Below are positions 38,201 through 49,200 of a stretch of 64,000 bases of DNA, one piece after another. The translations under genes were made by a program, and so were the position numbers. Position 1 is the first letter of the stretch, and every line of letters begins with the position of its first letter. Where the stretch lies: NCBI GenBank assembly GCA_003864495.1, contig ML133382.1:600727-664726 (forward strand), in the 5' to 3' direction. The notes beneath the pieces were generated by a model. It did not search any database, had not been told where the DNA came from, and saw nothing but the letters and a program-made list of their open reading frames with translations. Origin of the DNA: Nemopilema nomurai (Eukaryota > Cnidaria > Scyphozoa > Rhizostomeae > Rhizostomatidae).

Positions 38201-39411
38201 GTAGTGCTGTGTGTTTCCGTAGATTAGAGAAGGACGATTAATGATGAAAAGACCATGATGAAAATATCGTAACATCCCGTATGCTAAATCGTCAATGCGA
38301 TTCAATGTGTTTCGTGCTGCAGATTTCTTGATTGTTTTCGTAGGCCGGGCATGGGCTGCTGCAACAACAGAAGGCCTGATGCTGTACTCCCTTAACTCCT
38401 CTATCACCTTCACGCCGTACGACTTGGAGCTGGATACCACCGTGGAGCAAACACTCGAGCTTCTGCAAAAGAAGGAGCTTGGCAAGGCCCTTGTTTGTAG
38501 TTTGCGGCTCAACGAAGACAATTTAGTGAAACAAGTTATGGAGTCAATCAAACTAGATGACAGTATGTTTCCTAGAAAGTTTTTTCTCCGTTAAATCTAT
38601 CATCACACCATAGCATGTGCTCGTAAATCGCTTGATGCATGCTTGATTGGACTTGATATCTTAGTATAATCATCCAATAACAGTTGTTCGTGTTTTTAGT
38701 TCAAGGCATTTGCCAATCATTGACGGAAGGATTTGCAGTTCAAGTTCTTACCCATGTGTCTAAGCAGTTGGAGTCATCGGTAAATTTGGAGTTCTATCTT
38801 ATCTGGACAAAAGAGTTGCTGTTCACGTGGGGAAAATACATCAAAGAGAACTCGCTGTCGGTTATGCCTTTGCTTATTAATTTGCAGAAAACGCTGTCGC
38901 GGACGTCAGAGGATTTGGGAAAATTGTGAGTATCAATTCATCTTTCTTTATGCAGAAGAGCGCGCCTTGAATCAAAGAAATATCGTGTATAGCAGATCAA
39001 CTCCCAATGTTACTTCAATCGGATTTACTCTATACGAACGTATCTCTTACTAATAATTCAGCTTTTTAAGGATTTGTTTGGGAAACTTTATACCAAAGCT
39101 TGCTGTTTTGGAACGTCATGTTTCTCCCCAGCAAACCATCTCACCCCGTTTCTTGTTTGCTAACCTAATCTCGCTTCTTATATGTAAGTTATGGAGCTTC
39201 AATGGAAAAGCTTTGAAATTGGTAGCTTCTTGTTTTCCACTGATGAGGTTTTGGGCTGTTAAATATTTTCATTCCTTTTGGTAGGTGCGACGGTAACATG
39301 TACACATTAGACTATCTGCTGCAAATGAAACTCGAGAGCCCTGCGAAGGAGCAAGAAGCTGAACCTGAATCAATGCAAGCAGAGACATTGAGCGCCGTCG
39401 TCGCAGTTTAG
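20273..39411 (+). CDS. PWP2: Periodic tryptophan protein 2 homologue (UTP-B subunit)
   Basis: PWP2 is a nucleolar WD40 protein of the UTP-B complex in the 90S pre-ribosome, needed for 18S rRNA maturation. Exons: 20273-20290, 20971-21083, 21338-21432, 21892-21991, 22318-22461, 30722-30857, 31503-31641, 32046-32118, 33284-33421, 34126-34333, 34673-34821, 34969-35116, 35367-35517, 35719-35899, 36667-36760, 36866-36919, 37501-37603, 37917-37982, 38344-38562, 38700-38925, 39285-39411. They sum to 2682 nt (893 codons plus TAG), close to the animal length, and every junction phase agrees. Landmarks are MKLGYK then FSNLLGTVYKRGN, GQLLVWEWQSETYVLKQQGH, TGGDDGKVKVWN, RYRNFRTFASPRP, SFEIFVWSMQTGRLLE, and a C-terminal Utp12-type helical region from about residue 730. 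The acceptor of exon 7 is the least certain (31492 is an alternative). A poly(A) signal lies at 39508-39513. Intron 5 (8.3 kb) hosts an antisense GPCR gene. Confidence 0.96.
21588..21600 (+). repeat. Poly-G tract in PWP2 intron 3
   Basis: A run of 13 G between exons 3 and 4 of PWP2. Runs like this also occur near 17020 and 63029. They are length-unstable and prone to consensus error. Confidence 0.9.
26494..27507 (-). CDS. Class A (rhodopsin-like) orphan GPCR, intronless
   Basis: A single open frame of 337 codons on the minus strand, with seven hydrophobic segments. Class A landmarks are GN at 38-39 (TM1), NVALSD with Asp68 (TM2), Cys96 at the top of TM3, Trp148/150 in TM4, Pro190 in TM5, CWYP at 247-250 (TM6) and NPIFY at 289-293 (TM7). 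A short N-terminus carries one NDT glycosylation site (Asn8). Odd points: the E/DRY triad at the end of TM3 reads DIF (120-122), and the second extracellular loop has no Cys to pair with Cys96. Two Cys (269, 279) sit around ECL3/TM7. It resembles amine/adenosine-type cnidarian receptors, but the ligand cannot be inferred. It lies antisense in PWP2 intron 5. Met5 is an alternative start. Confidence 0.9.
   Translation of the reverse strand: MKAAMANDTDSHDCQLPEYARKFGLALIVSILIIGAIGNTVVLVVVGFLRRRHDTVSYIFVSNVALSDLLTSLTVLPFDILYWNNFPVFPLAPTYCRLWNAFFFTFLAESSLSLCMLTFDIFLAINRPLHYNMSMTPRRAYVFMMSSWTWSILVGVLIYVYQEEPPEGEYLFDLASPAYGTYLIIHIGIPSIVIPLFYIKVFLIAKSHASKIDSCKMESKAKGRLSIRRQLSLAKTFFLITVGFFLCWYPFFIVQLFYVFGWDKRVDWCQLETADTLVCWLAYVQCCLNPIFYAFRRKDVRHVLNRSLKRVDASINTITRQEPTYQKPGSCIELTAR
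28348..28376 (+). repeat. (TTC)n microsatellite
   Basis: About 9-10 perfect TTC units in PWP2 intron 5, 0.8 kb upstream of the antisense GPCR start. Confidence 0.9.
28475..28488. promoter_or_regulatory. Paired E-boxes CACGTG-GT-CACGTG
   Basis: Two perfect CACGTG hexamers are separated by 2 bp, and the second is followed by cgtcat, a CRE-like half site. The pair lies about 970 bp upstream of the antisense GPCR start and inside PWP2 intron 5. It is a candidate bHLH-controlled element; use by the GPCR gene is inference. Confidence 0.4.
28764..28793 (+). repeat. (CAA)n-type microsatellite
   Basis: An imperfect CAA/CCA run in PWP2 intron 5. Confidence 0.8.
36936..37118 (+). repeat. 21-bp minisatellite in PWP2 intron 16
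   Basis: About 8.7 copies of a 21-bp unit (ctaggtgggacatttcacttt and variants). The first units are diverged (ctaagtggaacatcttatttg) and the last ones are identical. The array begins 16 bp after the exon 16 donor. The unit is a multiple of three without stops, so long open frames appear on both strands; these are artefacts of the repeat. Confidence 0.95.
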
Positions 39412-40437
39412 GCCCAAGAACGGCCTAAGTCAATGCGTTGACTTATTTGGATTCCTTTGTGTTTCTTTTCGTTCAAGAAGGCCATCAGCTATGTTCTTTG
39501 CTTCAAGAATAAATTGATGTTGACTTTTTGGGTCATTTTCCAAGCAATGCTCGCTTTCATCTTCAGAATCACTGTATGACAGCAACTGTAATCTACAGTG
39601 AACATATCAATAACAGTTTTTAATTACATCTACGATTTATGTTCTTTTGATAAATATATATGTAATTGAAAAAAGACAGCGTGGTTTATTGGTGCTTCTA
39701 TGTTATGGCGAATGTGCTTTTGGCTATAAACAAAGGAAGAATGAAATAAATTTTTACCAGTGTTTCTTAAAGTATGAAAGTGTTTTGTTAAGAAAACATA
39801 TTACAACTTCTGTACAATTTAGACTACCTATTTGCTAGGTTACAGTGAGGCTGACACATTTAAGAAAATGATATAAACCTACGAAGCAATAATTTTAAAG
39901 ATTTCCTTGGAAATTTGATCGTTGGCAATGGTCAAGTAGGGAGGGGTGACTGCTTCACTTGAGATTGTCGGCAATATTACGGCTAGAGTCTTCTTCACGT
40001 TCAATAAAAGCCATCGATGAATATGAATTCGATTAATGCTAATGATTCAGCAACCATAATTTTAAAGCAAAGTTTCTTATCACGTTAAATTCAATGCTTA
40101 GAGAGTTTGTGGCTATAAAAATGTGCTATTGACTTTCTTTATAGGCAATTTGCAATATCTTAGCAATTTGCAATAACAACGAGAAAATTCAATGTCATTT
40201 TAACATGTTTTGATAATAAATATTGCTGTTAAGTAATTTATCAAAATACTTAGTTTACATTTTGGCAGTTTTCGTGAAAGGTGACTTTGGTGCATACCTG
40301 ATCTGAGAAGGACTGGATCGAGCGATCCATTGTTCTCGTCATTGATATCAGTCTGCTGCCATATTTGCGCGCCATTTGCTTGTGACTTTCTGGCGGGAAC
40401 ATTCAAACTGAACCCAAAGGTCAATTGGGCAACAAAA
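39412..40437. other. Spacer downstream of PWP2
   Basis: It holds the PWP2 poly(A) signal (39508-39513) and AT-rich sequence. Near its end is an E2F-like GGCGGGAA at 40392-40399, upstream of the weak candidate gene described next. No coding exon was supported. Confidence 0.5.
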
Positions 40438-42646
40438 CGAAGCGTGATGCACAAGCCCCCAGGAAGCGTGGTGTCTAGCAGTTCGATGCAAGAACTGACG
40501 ACAAATAAAAAGGCGATGAAGAATCAAAATATGAAGGAATATGTAAAGCAAATATATTTCATTTGTGAGTACAGCTTTTTTGAAAATAGGCCTAAGAACT
40601 TGTCTTGGGACGAAGCCTTTTTCGAAGGCGCTTTTGCAACTTCTCTTGAACATGTAATCACAAAGCTGAATTAAGTTAATGAATTTGAAGATATTTTCAA
40701 AATAGATTAGCAGTATGGGGAGTTTACAGGATCCCTTGATTTTCTGTATTACTTGTGTCACCAAAATGGCTGCAAAACAGTGAACGGAATTAGAAGACCT
40801 ATGCATTAGGGAAACACCTTTAGTTGAAAAGTAGTGTAAGAAAGTGCATTGTTTGCAGATGATCTTGACCATTTTACATATAACATCCAATGAGATTTAA
40901 CTGTTATTGCTCTTCTCGTTAGTAAAGGCAAGTAATCTAAGCATCACACACCGTGTTGTATGGTTGTTATTTGTAAACTTATAAGGAGCCTTTATGGGTG
41001 ATTTTCTCTGTATCACTCCAAGCATCTTCCATATTTGCTTATTTTGTTGAAATTCTAATTGCTAATTTTAGTTGAAATTGCTAAGACTTTCATGAAAAGC
41101 AAAAATCCTGTCATGGAAGCATGGCATCATTGATTTAGATTCTTTTTGTGTGAATTAGAATCTGTCTCATGGTTCATATTTGTGTTTTGTCATATTTATT
41201 TGATACTTTCAAGCACTTGTCTTTAAAAATACTTTTGATTATAGACTATTTGAAATGAGAACTGGGCTAGAAATTGTTTGGAACTCTAGCTAAAGTTAAT
41301 GAAATCTTTAGCCTTTTATTGAAAGTTTTTGCTTTCGAGATTAAGCATTTCCACAGTATTTTTATTAAATTTTGACTTTTGCCAGATGGATTTCTATTTT
41401 CGTAAGAGAAACAATTTTTCTAAACCTTGTCCATTACCATTTTTGAATCTATATTTCTCTCTTTCTATCAAAGCTGTTAAACTTAGCCAGTTATTAATTT
41501 GCTGGTGCAATTTCTGTTAGGAAATACTGAATTCCAGGCTACTTGATCAAAGTATTATTTATTTGTCCTGTAAGAAATTTGTTTGTGTTTTTATAGGCCA
41601 AAGAGTTAATTAGGAACTTATCGGAAGAGGCAGCTACACATTTATACATCAGTGACTTGAAGATATTAACACACAGATGGTTTGGCAAGCTTTACATAGA
41701 GAAGGTTAGTCACCATTTGATCCTAAGATGTGTGTCCTGTTTCTCTCAGTGAAATAAATTGCCATTACTGAATTACAGCTCATCCAAACACACATGAATA
41801 TCACATCAACAAATGAATATCCATTGAAGTTATAAATTTTCACATTGAAAGAAGCCCTTTTATTGTTTACAATAATTGTGGTATATCATTCTCTGAATTC
41901 CTTTTGTTAATTTTTTTCTGACAAGATCTGAGGCATAGTTTCTTTAGTGAAAAGTATCAAGACTTCAAATATATGAAATGTGCTGCATCAAGTTTCCAAG
42001 TAGATGCAATGTGCATTAGTTAGACATAAGAACTATTGGTATATTGAACTGAAACACTTAGAATAACTGCGAAAATGCTGTTGATAGGTTTTAGTTAGTA
42101 TTATATCCAACTTGTTTGTATTAAAGCTTGTTTCTTGGGCCTCTCTTTTTTGCGCCCTGCCACTCAGCAAAGTGACAAAAACCTACTTCATTCTTTTTCT
42201 TCTAGTGTAAGACCATTTTTGTTATCTGCTAGCTGTTATATCTATCATATCAGCTTTATAGATTATCAGTAATGCAGTTCCAGTCTTGCTAAGATTTTAT
42301 TAGCACATTTTTTCTCAAGATACCTGGTTATAGATACTAGTACTTTGAAATTTGTTTTTCTTGTTTTTGGTTGCCATGCAATTATTCTTTTGCACATTTT
42401 GATCATCTAGATTATGATTAATGGATCTTAAGGGTTAGGATATGGGTGAAGTGGTAACTCTAGCTCATGAGGTGCAAAGTTAATTTGTCACTGAGCTGAA
42501 AGTATGTTTGCTTTTTGTTAAATCTACCAATTTTCAACTTTTCAAATTTTTACAGGCCAAAGAACCAAAATGTTGCAGCAAAATGTCCTGCATCAGTAGC
42601 TCAGAGATGCTCCTCAACTGATGGCTTAGCATTCATACAGGAAAGG
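40438..42646 (+). CDS. Weak candidate gene with exons near 40438, 41598 and 42557
   Basis: An ATG at 40438 opens a frame (MHKPPGSVVSSSSMQEL) that can be spliced in phase 0 at a gtaaag donor (TAT|gtaaag, about 40541). A good exon follows at 41598-41703 (acceptor tttataggcc, donor AAG|gttagt), whose only open frame is phase 0 and encodes a helix-like AKELIRNLSEEAATHLYISD. A third stretch, 42557-42646, has an acceptor (tttttacag) and a donor (gtaaat). In phase 0 it stops after 21 codons; only phase 2 stays open. The model is therefore incomplete, and the product of about 90 residues is not recognised. It could also be a non-coding transcript or chance splice signals. Convergent neighbour: ABCE1. 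Confidence 0.25.
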
Positions 42647-42814
42647 TAAATTAATTGCTCCTTTTCAGTCATATTATTTTTAGTTAGCTTTTATTCATGA
42701 AACAATTTATTAGTTGTGAACTATGGCTTGTACTTTTGTAATTTTAATTTGGTTTTGATTTAAGTATTAATTCTTGTTTTCATTAATATTTTGCTACTTT
42801 CGTTGCCATTTCCT

Positions 42815-43010
42815 TAAGTAGCTACTTTCAAGCTTCTATTGAGTAGCTATTTTCTATCTAATGTTAAGTAGCTGGTTCACAGGTACCCTTAGTTATTTCT
42901 ATCTAAAATGGCTATTTCTTAAATGGCTACTTTCAAACTACCCTCAAGTAGCCACTTTCCAGCTACCCTAATGTAGCTTCTTTCCAGCTACACTTGAGTA
43001 GTTACCTACT
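42815..43010 (+). repeat. Degenerate ~25-bp repeat rich in gtagctacttt
   Basis: About eight imperfect units follow each other, such as agtagccactttccagctaccctaa and tgtagcttctttccagctacacttg. They lie 0.2 kb past the ABCE1 stop codon. Similar blocks in the opposite orientation are at 12989-13101, so this is a dispersed repeat family. Confidence 0.65.
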
Positions 43011-43202
43011 CCAAAATCCTGAAAATTTTTCTCAAGGTAACGTCTGCAGTGATTATTGCCAAAAGGGGAAGGTTTTTGAAAAGAATCCAGATCTCAATCT
43101 ACCTGCAAATATCCCTTAGTCAATCATTATACAGAATTGAAAAGAGAAACAAGGCAAATCAGCTTCGAAAGTCTTTTCTTTTGTAAATTAAGTATCTTTC
43201 GA

Positions 43203-46200
43203 CTATGAATCTGTGTCCATGAAAAAGTAGTTGCCACTTTTCTTTTGCTCTGAATCCTGAAAAATAATTTTTTTCAAAACAAAAAAATCTCCAACAAACA
43301 AAATATCAAAAAAGAACTTTATATCTCAAATTATCTTAGAAATTTAAATGTATTAGAAAGCATCGTCCACAAACTTTGTAAACGTTAAACTTAAATGCGT
43401 GAAATGCAAAGGTATTTACGACTAGAAATCCTGTTGCCTATGACGCAAAGGTATTTCTAAAAATTCCCTACCAAACAGGTTTGTTTGCATTTTCAAACTA
43501 TGAGAATGAAGTTCAAGCATTTGCGTATTTTCATTAAAGCAAGAAGAATGGTTAAGCTGATTAGCAAAGCTTTACAGAGAATGAAATTTTCAAATCATTC
43601 ATAGTCTTCATCAAGATAACTTTTAAGTACAGCCTAACTTTGTAAAACCAGGCAGCAAATAACACAAGAAAAGAACAATTTCCATGATAGCAATTTCCAA
43701 AAAAGCTTGAATGCTCCCCTCATTTCTTTGCTTTGGAAAACAACACCCTGGGCATCTAAAAACACGCATGTTGCAATAGCATAATGCATCAGGGTTTACC
43801 TTTACTGAGTTGAGCTTGTTGATTCTCGGCCGGAAGTTTGTTGGGTCACGTCTGAACGTGATGTCCAAGGACTGCAGGAACTTGTTCATTCCAGACAGTA
43901 GTGACTGCGGGCTAAAAAGGAAATCGCCGACTAACGTGGAGGAAGACTGAACTATTTAGAGCAATGGGCCGTTAAACTTAAGACATTTACTAAAATATAA
44001 TCGACAATCGCACTGCACTGCATCCCATGTTCAATGGTTTTACTCAAAATTATTATTAATGTATCATAAAAAAGCCCCTCAAAATAAAATGTGTGATGTA
44101 TCACAAACGGAAAATATTCTTGGTCTCAAATTACCGTAAACCTAGGAGACATCTAAAAGTTCTATCAGGGTTGAACCCGGGGTGCATTTACATTTGGCGG
44201 GAAATTTCATTTGACCATTGTTTTTAAAAATTTACGAAGCAGTTGTTGAGTTGGCCAAAAGATTCACCAATGTACACACAACAGAAAACAATAAATATCG
44301 TTATCAGTTTGGGCCAAAACATCAGAAATAATAATTAGTGACAAAAAGTTAACAAATAAACATACGCGAATCCGATGAATTAATGAAACGAAATTTCTTG
44401 TAGAGAATGAATAGAGGCCAAACAAGGAGAACAGGCTAATTCAGTTTGCAAAAATCACAATCCTTTGAAATTGAGCAAACCTGTTGGCAAGGGTGGAGAC
44501 AGAAGGTTGACCCTCGAAGACGACTACACGATCTGCCAGGTAGGTGGCCATTATGAAATCGTGCTCCACAACGAATGCTGTCTTCTTGGCATGCAAAATA
44601 AACCTAGAAAAACGTCAAAATTGCCGAATGAAATGCGGGACGAATTAAATGAAATGGTTAGTGTTTGTTGGGTCTGGTTTCTGAAATGTTAAACTACATG
44701 TTTAAGAAAAAGGGGATGTTTTGGTTTTTGCACTTTGCTGTAACTTGCTCGTTTTTAAGTAAAGCCATTTCTTGAATTAAGCCTGACGACTAAATTTGCC
44801 AACTTAGATTTGTTGAGAAAGTTTAAACTCGAGACAAAAAATGAACAACTATATTTTAGAATATGAATAATATAATGAATTACACAACTGAGCCTACGGA
44901 TCTTGCAACGCTGAAACATGTGCTCTTTCCTTATAAAAAATTGTGAAGCTGTTATGTCTACTATTACCAGCTTTAGAATCATTCACTGTTACCTTCCACT
45001 CAAAGAAATTAACTGCAAGTTATAAAAGGGGACTCTGTTATAAACACTTTCTTAAACATTAAGGAGATTTCATTTCAAAATCAGCAGTCGCGTACAGCCA
45101 AAGAACATCGATAAATATTTGATACGAATATAATCATTTGGGTAGATCGGTGCCTGGTTCAAGAAAAATGAATATCTGAAAACCATGATAAGAGTAGTGG
45201 GTGTGATGAATTTCCAAATCACAGAGAAGCGACAACCGACAAGCTAATTGCGAAATACCTTTTAATAACCTTGGCAGCATGGAGACGCTGCTCTGAGTCC
45301 AAATACGCAGATGGCTCGTCAATAAGATATATATCAGCTGGCTAAAACGAAAAGACATACAAAAACGTTTTATTGATGGCAAACAAAACCTTTCTCTGGA
45401 TCTTTTCCAGTTTATGAAACGAATTGAAAATGCTCAGGATAAGGGCAAAAGCAACATGCTAAGCAATAAAACAGGAAAAGGTCCCCCATCTAACTTTTAG
45501 ATGTATCCAGTCTCCTCCCTCCTTGTTATTCTAACCCTCCCTCTTTACACCAAACTTCTTGAAATTAATTTGTTTTTAAATTTCTAGCCACTAAACCTAA
45601 TTGCGACGATTAAAGATTGCATAGACCAAGATTTTTTGGGCCAAATACCAAGTTAATTACAGTCAGATAATTATTTACAGGAGATTGCAGTCTTTACTTC
45701 GTACAAAGTGAACTATTTATTACCATACAAAATATCATCTGTACCGCTAAGATATCCATTAAAATATGTTTCTTAAAGATATTATTGAGTAAAAAATTTG
45801 TCGAAATATTTGCCATGCTGTTTGGTTTACCTTTCCAAGGCAGAGTGTAAGGGCTACTCTTTGTAACTCACCACCAGAAAGATTTTGCACCTGTTTTGGA
45901 GAAAATCAGAGATTTTAGCCTACATAGAGAAAAGAAAATTATAATAACATTCATACCGGTCAAGGCAGTGCTCCATCTTTTGTTATTTATTAATAAACAT
46001 ACACCAAGTTGTTTCATTACCAACAATTTCAAATCTCCTGCTTTAAGTAGGCAAACACATAAACTGGTTTTTGCTAAAACCTTTCAGTTTGCCATCAATA
46101 AGATTTTTTTCAAATTAAAATTTTCACTTATGTATATATTTCAAGTGTACAAGACGAGTGGGAACTTCAGAGACTCGCCTCCTGGTCAAAAATGTGCTCA

Positions 46201-49200
46201 ATCTGCAATGGCTTGATGACGTCAGCAATGAACTGGGGATGAATGTAGGAGTCCCGTATCTTGGCGTGAAGCAACATTCGAACGGTCCCTTGTGATTTTG
46301 GACTGATCTTTTGCGGCTTGTAGCTTACATTCAGTTGGGGAACTGTAGCTAAAATGTTTGAGAACTTTGATAAATAATATTGCAAATGGATGTAATGCCG
46401 ACATGAATTCTCTAACTGATTTGAACATGAATAAAACCCTGTGTTAAATTAAACTAAAGGCCAAACCTTTTACTAGAAAATAAGTTTAAAATCCGATTTT
46501 GGCCTTATATAATGCCATAATCTAGGTTTTGATTTAATAGCCACGAAATTAGCTCTCAAAGATTTGACAGGATACCTTCGTTATCAGGTGCAAGAATTCC
46601 AGCCAACATTCGGATGAATGTAGTTTTGCCAGTTCCTAGCAAAGAATTCAAACGGAACTTTTTAATTGATTCAGTTAAGGTCTCAGAAAAAGTGTACGGT
46701 GAAAATGGAACTACGATATACGGAAAGAAAAAGAAAAAACTAGAATTTTAAGAGAAGGTCGAACGCCCAACATCATATGTAAACAGTCGAGTGGAAAAAT
46801 ACTAGGAAGATCACTCACCATTTTCACCAAGTAAAACCAGAATCTCAGAATCGGTAAATTCTCCTTCGTGAACCTCAAGCTTGAATTTCTCTGGAAAGGG
46901 AAAAGATGCGGATACATTCTGACAAAATCTTACAAGTCAACTGCGCAAAACATCTTGACACCATTTCTTGCAAGTAACTTTCGAAACTCACAATGATGCA
47001 TTGATGCATGACATATGACAATGACCTATTCGGTCGATGAGAAGGTTTTCATACCATTGCTTTTATAATGTCTTGTAAGATTTTGGTTCCAAACGAAATA
47101 TACTAAACAAACTTAAGGGAACAGACAGTGGAAAACAGTCAGTTTTTGCCATATGCAATACACAGCACGGACATACTCAGAACTTTTGTCATATCCGGAT
47201 ATCGGTACCGCCGCATTCTCTTCATTTCCTCTTCCTGAAACAAGGTTTAGAAATGTGAACAAGGTTTAGAAATGTGAGCAAGGTTTAGAAATGTGAACAA
47301 GGTTTAGAAATGTGAACAAGGTTTAGAAATGTGAACAAGGTTTAGAAATGTGAACAAGGTTTAGAAATGTGAACAAGGTTTAGAAATGTGAACAAGGTTT
47401 ATGAAAAGTCAAAAATGTTGCAAAAGACGTTGTGACAAAAGAGCCTGGACACGTTGCTACGAAAAAAGTATCATTTTGACAGCTTTGTATACAAGTTTGG
47501 TACAGTTGCATGTACGCGCAAAATATCGTACACATACCAAGAAAAGGCGGCGGAAAAACTGCAGTCAGTTTGGATGTGGAAAAGGTTACATTAATCAAAA
47601 CAAGAAAACACTCAAGTATTTCTAACATCGTGAATGAAAAGAAAAATGGTTACCTCCGCAGTCTCCGACACTTTAAATGTTAGGGAAGTCTCCCTGAATC
47701 GCAAGTTTTCAGTTGGTACAAACCCATCCAAAAAAATGTTTATACCTAGAACGCATCAAATCAGTGTTCAAAGAACAAGAAAATAAAGTCAACAGGACAG
47801 AAGTCAACAGGACAGAAGTCAACAGGACAAAAGATAACGGGACAAAATTCAACAGGAAAAAAGTCAGACTCCAAATTGAATTGAAGGCAAAAGAAGCAGA
47901 ATGTTAAGAAATAAACAGAAACAACTCCCATTCATTGATAGTGGCTCTATTATCTTCAAAACTAGAAGGTCGTTCATTCTTTTAGAGTAATGTTTACTAG
48001 CAACAGTAGCATTAACATATCACATAATTCCAAAAAAAATCATATATATATATGTATGTATCATTGGATCCAGTATCCCTGGAAATACTAGATCATTTTT
48101 CAGTAGTCTCGAAACAAACAGAATGTAGCAAAGTTCAGCAGGTATTGACATAAAGCCAATGTTGCAAATTCTGAATGCATTTCTCTACTTATAAAGTAAT
48201 ACACAGACACTCAATAATCACGCCATTCAATAGGGCCAACGAAGAGGGACGTATATACATAATAGATGACATCTGAATCGACTCACCTTCACGTACAGAG
48301 AAAGGCATAGTGACTACACCATAGACTCCAGGGGTTCCATACAAGCAGCAGATGAAATCAGATAAGTAATCCAACACACTCAGATCGTGCTCAACAACTA
48401 TAATATACCTATAAGAGAATTACATGCATTGGAAAACAAATTTATCGAAAGAGGGCAGGTAGCGGGTATTCCGCCCCGAAGTATCATTCTACTCCCCCAA
48501 AAGATCATTTTTAAGGGCAGGACATATATTGGTTAACAGTCGTAAGAACACAAAAGAGAACAGGAGGGGCTAAATTGAATGCTGATATGTAAGAATACAG
48601 GCTTTCTGTGTTGGTAAAGATTTTTGTTGATTCTCGAGGAGGATGAGCAAGTGACGTAACATCAAAGGATTCATTGCATTCGATGATGTAATAGTAGATA
48701 CTAAAGAAGTCATAAACTTCGAAAAAATAAAGCCGGGGGTTCAACTCTTTGCAGCTTTGTCGGACATTTCTGAAATGACAATTGATCCTCCTTTCTTAAA
48801 ATACAAGATAGTGTATTTGTCAGTTAAAGGGAAAACGGGTGAAAAGAAAATGAGCGATTAAGATGGAACATGTACTTGTCTGAATGGCTCAGGCTTCTTA
48901 TTGCAACAGCTGCCTTGAGCCTTTGTTTGACATCCAGGTAACTTGACGGCTCGTCAAACATGTACCTGCAAAGGGAAACGTGTCAGGAAATCAACAAAAC
49001 CCACAAAACAGCCTCATTGAATCAAGACAACTTGCACTGGAGAAGAGAAAGAGGCAGGGGGGAAACGAAAACTGATAATCAACAAAAACTTTCGATGACA
49101 ATAGAAGACAGAGTTTTAGCTGGACAGTAACGTGAAATAAGTGCCCATGCTACTTTCCTTTCCGATGAGGGACGTATAAGAAAAGAAACCTTTCAGTCAG

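Noticed and set aside
40348..40890. 180-codon minus-strand open frame
   Set aside because: It has no recognisable motif or signal peptide and an odd composition, and it overlaps the candidate exon on the other strand. It looks like a chance frame.
47241..47400. Regular short repeats as a possible CRISPR array
   Set aside because: The units are head to tail with no unique spacers, inside an animal intron.
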